NCBI GenBank assembly: GCA_024645155.1
Contig: JAHEGF010000152.1
Location: 1-7,941, forward strand
Direction: 5' to 3'
Length of the DNA: 7,941 bases
Source: Phyllobacteriaceae bacterium
Lineage (GTDB): Bacteria > Pseudomonadota > Alphaproteobacteria > Rhizobiales > Rhizobiaceae
This document shows positions 7,530 to 7,941 of the stretch, piece by piece (the first letter of the stretch is position 1; every line of letters begins with the position of its first letter). The notes under the pieces are model-generated. The model saw only the letters and a program-made list of their open reading frames with translations. It did not search any database and was not told where the DNA came from. The translations under genes and the position numbers were made by a program.

Positions 7530-7701
7530 TTCCTCGAGCGTCTTGCGCCCAAATGGAATCGTTCTGCGGCGTAAAAAATTGTCATTAGAATCGAGGGTTT
7601 TGGCGGAGTTCGTAGCTGGCGTTATGGGCGAGAGGAAAGCCGATGATGTGGCACATATTCCTTCCGCCCGATGGGTTGGCCGAAATCAGGTGGCAGGCGC
7701 T
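7530..7701. other. Convergent intergenic region without a recognised gene
   Basis: 172 bases separate the regA stop from the mmcB-like stop. An open frame on the + strand crosses it, but it begins inside regA as an out-of-frame shadow and resembles nothing I recognise. A short AT-rich patch lies at 7572-7590. The only structure I can support is the imperfect hairpin at 7626-7669. Confidence 0.6.
7626..7669. terminator. Imperfect hairpin between convergent genes, possible bidirectional terminator
   Basis: The arms 7626-7637 (GGGCGAGAGGAA) and 7658-7669 (TTCCTTCCGCCC) pair over 12 positions with one A-C mismatch and one G-T pair. The 20-base loop can itself form three GC pairs (7639-7641 with 7650-7652). 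It lies 96 bases after the regA stop and about 32 bases past the mmcB-like stop on the other strand. Neither side has a run of T, so it is not a classical intrinsic terminator. Confidence 0.35.
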
Positions 7702-7941
7702 CTAACTGTCTTCCTCATTTTCGACTCCGGGCAATGTCAGTCCAGCCCTTTCGGCCGCCAGTAACCGGTTGGCGCCGGCGCGCGCAAATCTTTGCAGCAG
7801 CGCCTTGCGGGTCGCGGCAGCAATCCGGTGTTCGGGTGCTTCGCGGATGATTTCGGCTCCATATCCATCTGAAAGGACCAGGCCGCAATCCTCTGGGAAT
7901 ATTTCCAGAGGTACATCGGGATGAGTGGCAAAATATAGCCG
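7702..7941 (-). CDS. mmcB: MmcB-family DNA repair protein (N-terminal part beyond window)
   Basis: Reading the minus strand from the right edge gives 79 codons without a stop, ending at TAG (7704-7702). The stretches RLYFATHPDVP, FPEDCGLVLSDGYGAEIIRE and EHRIAAATRKALLQRFARA match what I know of the C-terminal half of MmcB-family proteins (PF06319, restriction-endonuclease-like fold). In Caulobacter the family is linked to mitomycin C resistance and the SOS response. The N-terminal half, with most of the presumed nuclease-like core and the start codon, is outside the window, so whether the gene is intact cannot be judged. It is convergent with regA. A different minus-strand frame over the same bases (7931-7737) is open but has no family resemblance. 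The family call rests on recalled sequence similarity. Confidence 0.85.
   Translation of the reverse strand, partial: RLYFATHPDVPLEIFPEDCGLVLSDGYGAEIIREAPEHRIAAATRKALLQRFARAGANRLLAAERAGLTLPGVENEEDS

Noticed and set aside
7360..7764. A 134-codon + strand open frame crossing regA, the intergenic gap and mmcB
   Set aside because: It shadows two recognised genes, has no start or ribosome site of its own in the gap, and the product resembles no family I know. A decayed mobile-element fragment was considered, but no motif supports it.
7737..7931. Minus-strand 64-codon frame at the right edge
   Set aside because: A different frame on the same strand (7941-7702) shows clear MmcB-family motifs, so this one is a shadow.

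Overview
The window is GC-rich, densely coding DNA from an alphaproteobacterium, most likely of the order Hyphomicrobiales (Rhizobiales). Three things suggest this: a RegB/ActS-RegA/ActR redox two-component pair of alphaproteobacterial type, an MmcB-family gene convergent with regA, and a promoter that fits the Sinorhizobium-type pattern (CTATAT -10 box, 17-base spacer). I cannot name the genus.

Layout. On the + strand from the left edge lies a complete or nearly complete ABC transporter of the YnjBCD type. It consists of the 3' part of the periplasmic binding protein gene (1-671), a fused two-domain permease (637-2370) and an ATPase (2378-3037). The ATPase stop overlaps the GTG start of hrpB (3034-5493), a DEAH-type helicase. 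Only 13 bases later comes regB/actS (5507-6901), a membrane redox-sensing histidine kinase. After a 70-base gap that carries a good promoter candidate comes its response regulator regA/actR (6972-7529). A 172-base convergent intergenic region (7530-7701) holds an imperfect hairpin and no recognised gene. The minus strand then ends in the C-terminal 79 codons of an MmcB-family DNA repair protein (7702-7941, its start lying beyond the window).

How they fit together. The first five genes run in one direction with overlaps or very short gaps, so they are probably co-transcribed and translationally coupled. The transporter imports an unidentified solute, HrpB is an RNA-helicase-like ATPase of unclear physiological role, and RegB/RegA is a global redox and energy regulator. 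I see no direct functional link between the transporter, the helicase and the redox system. The shared direction may reflect only operon packing, with regA partly freed from the operon by its own promoter.

I found no mobile element, CRISPR array, tRNA or rRNA, and no sign of an undescribed system. The genes are recognisable family members with their key motifs intact. The observations worth following up are regulatory: the regA promoter, the stop-restart relay between permease and ATPase, the ambiguous RegB start and the convergent hairpin.
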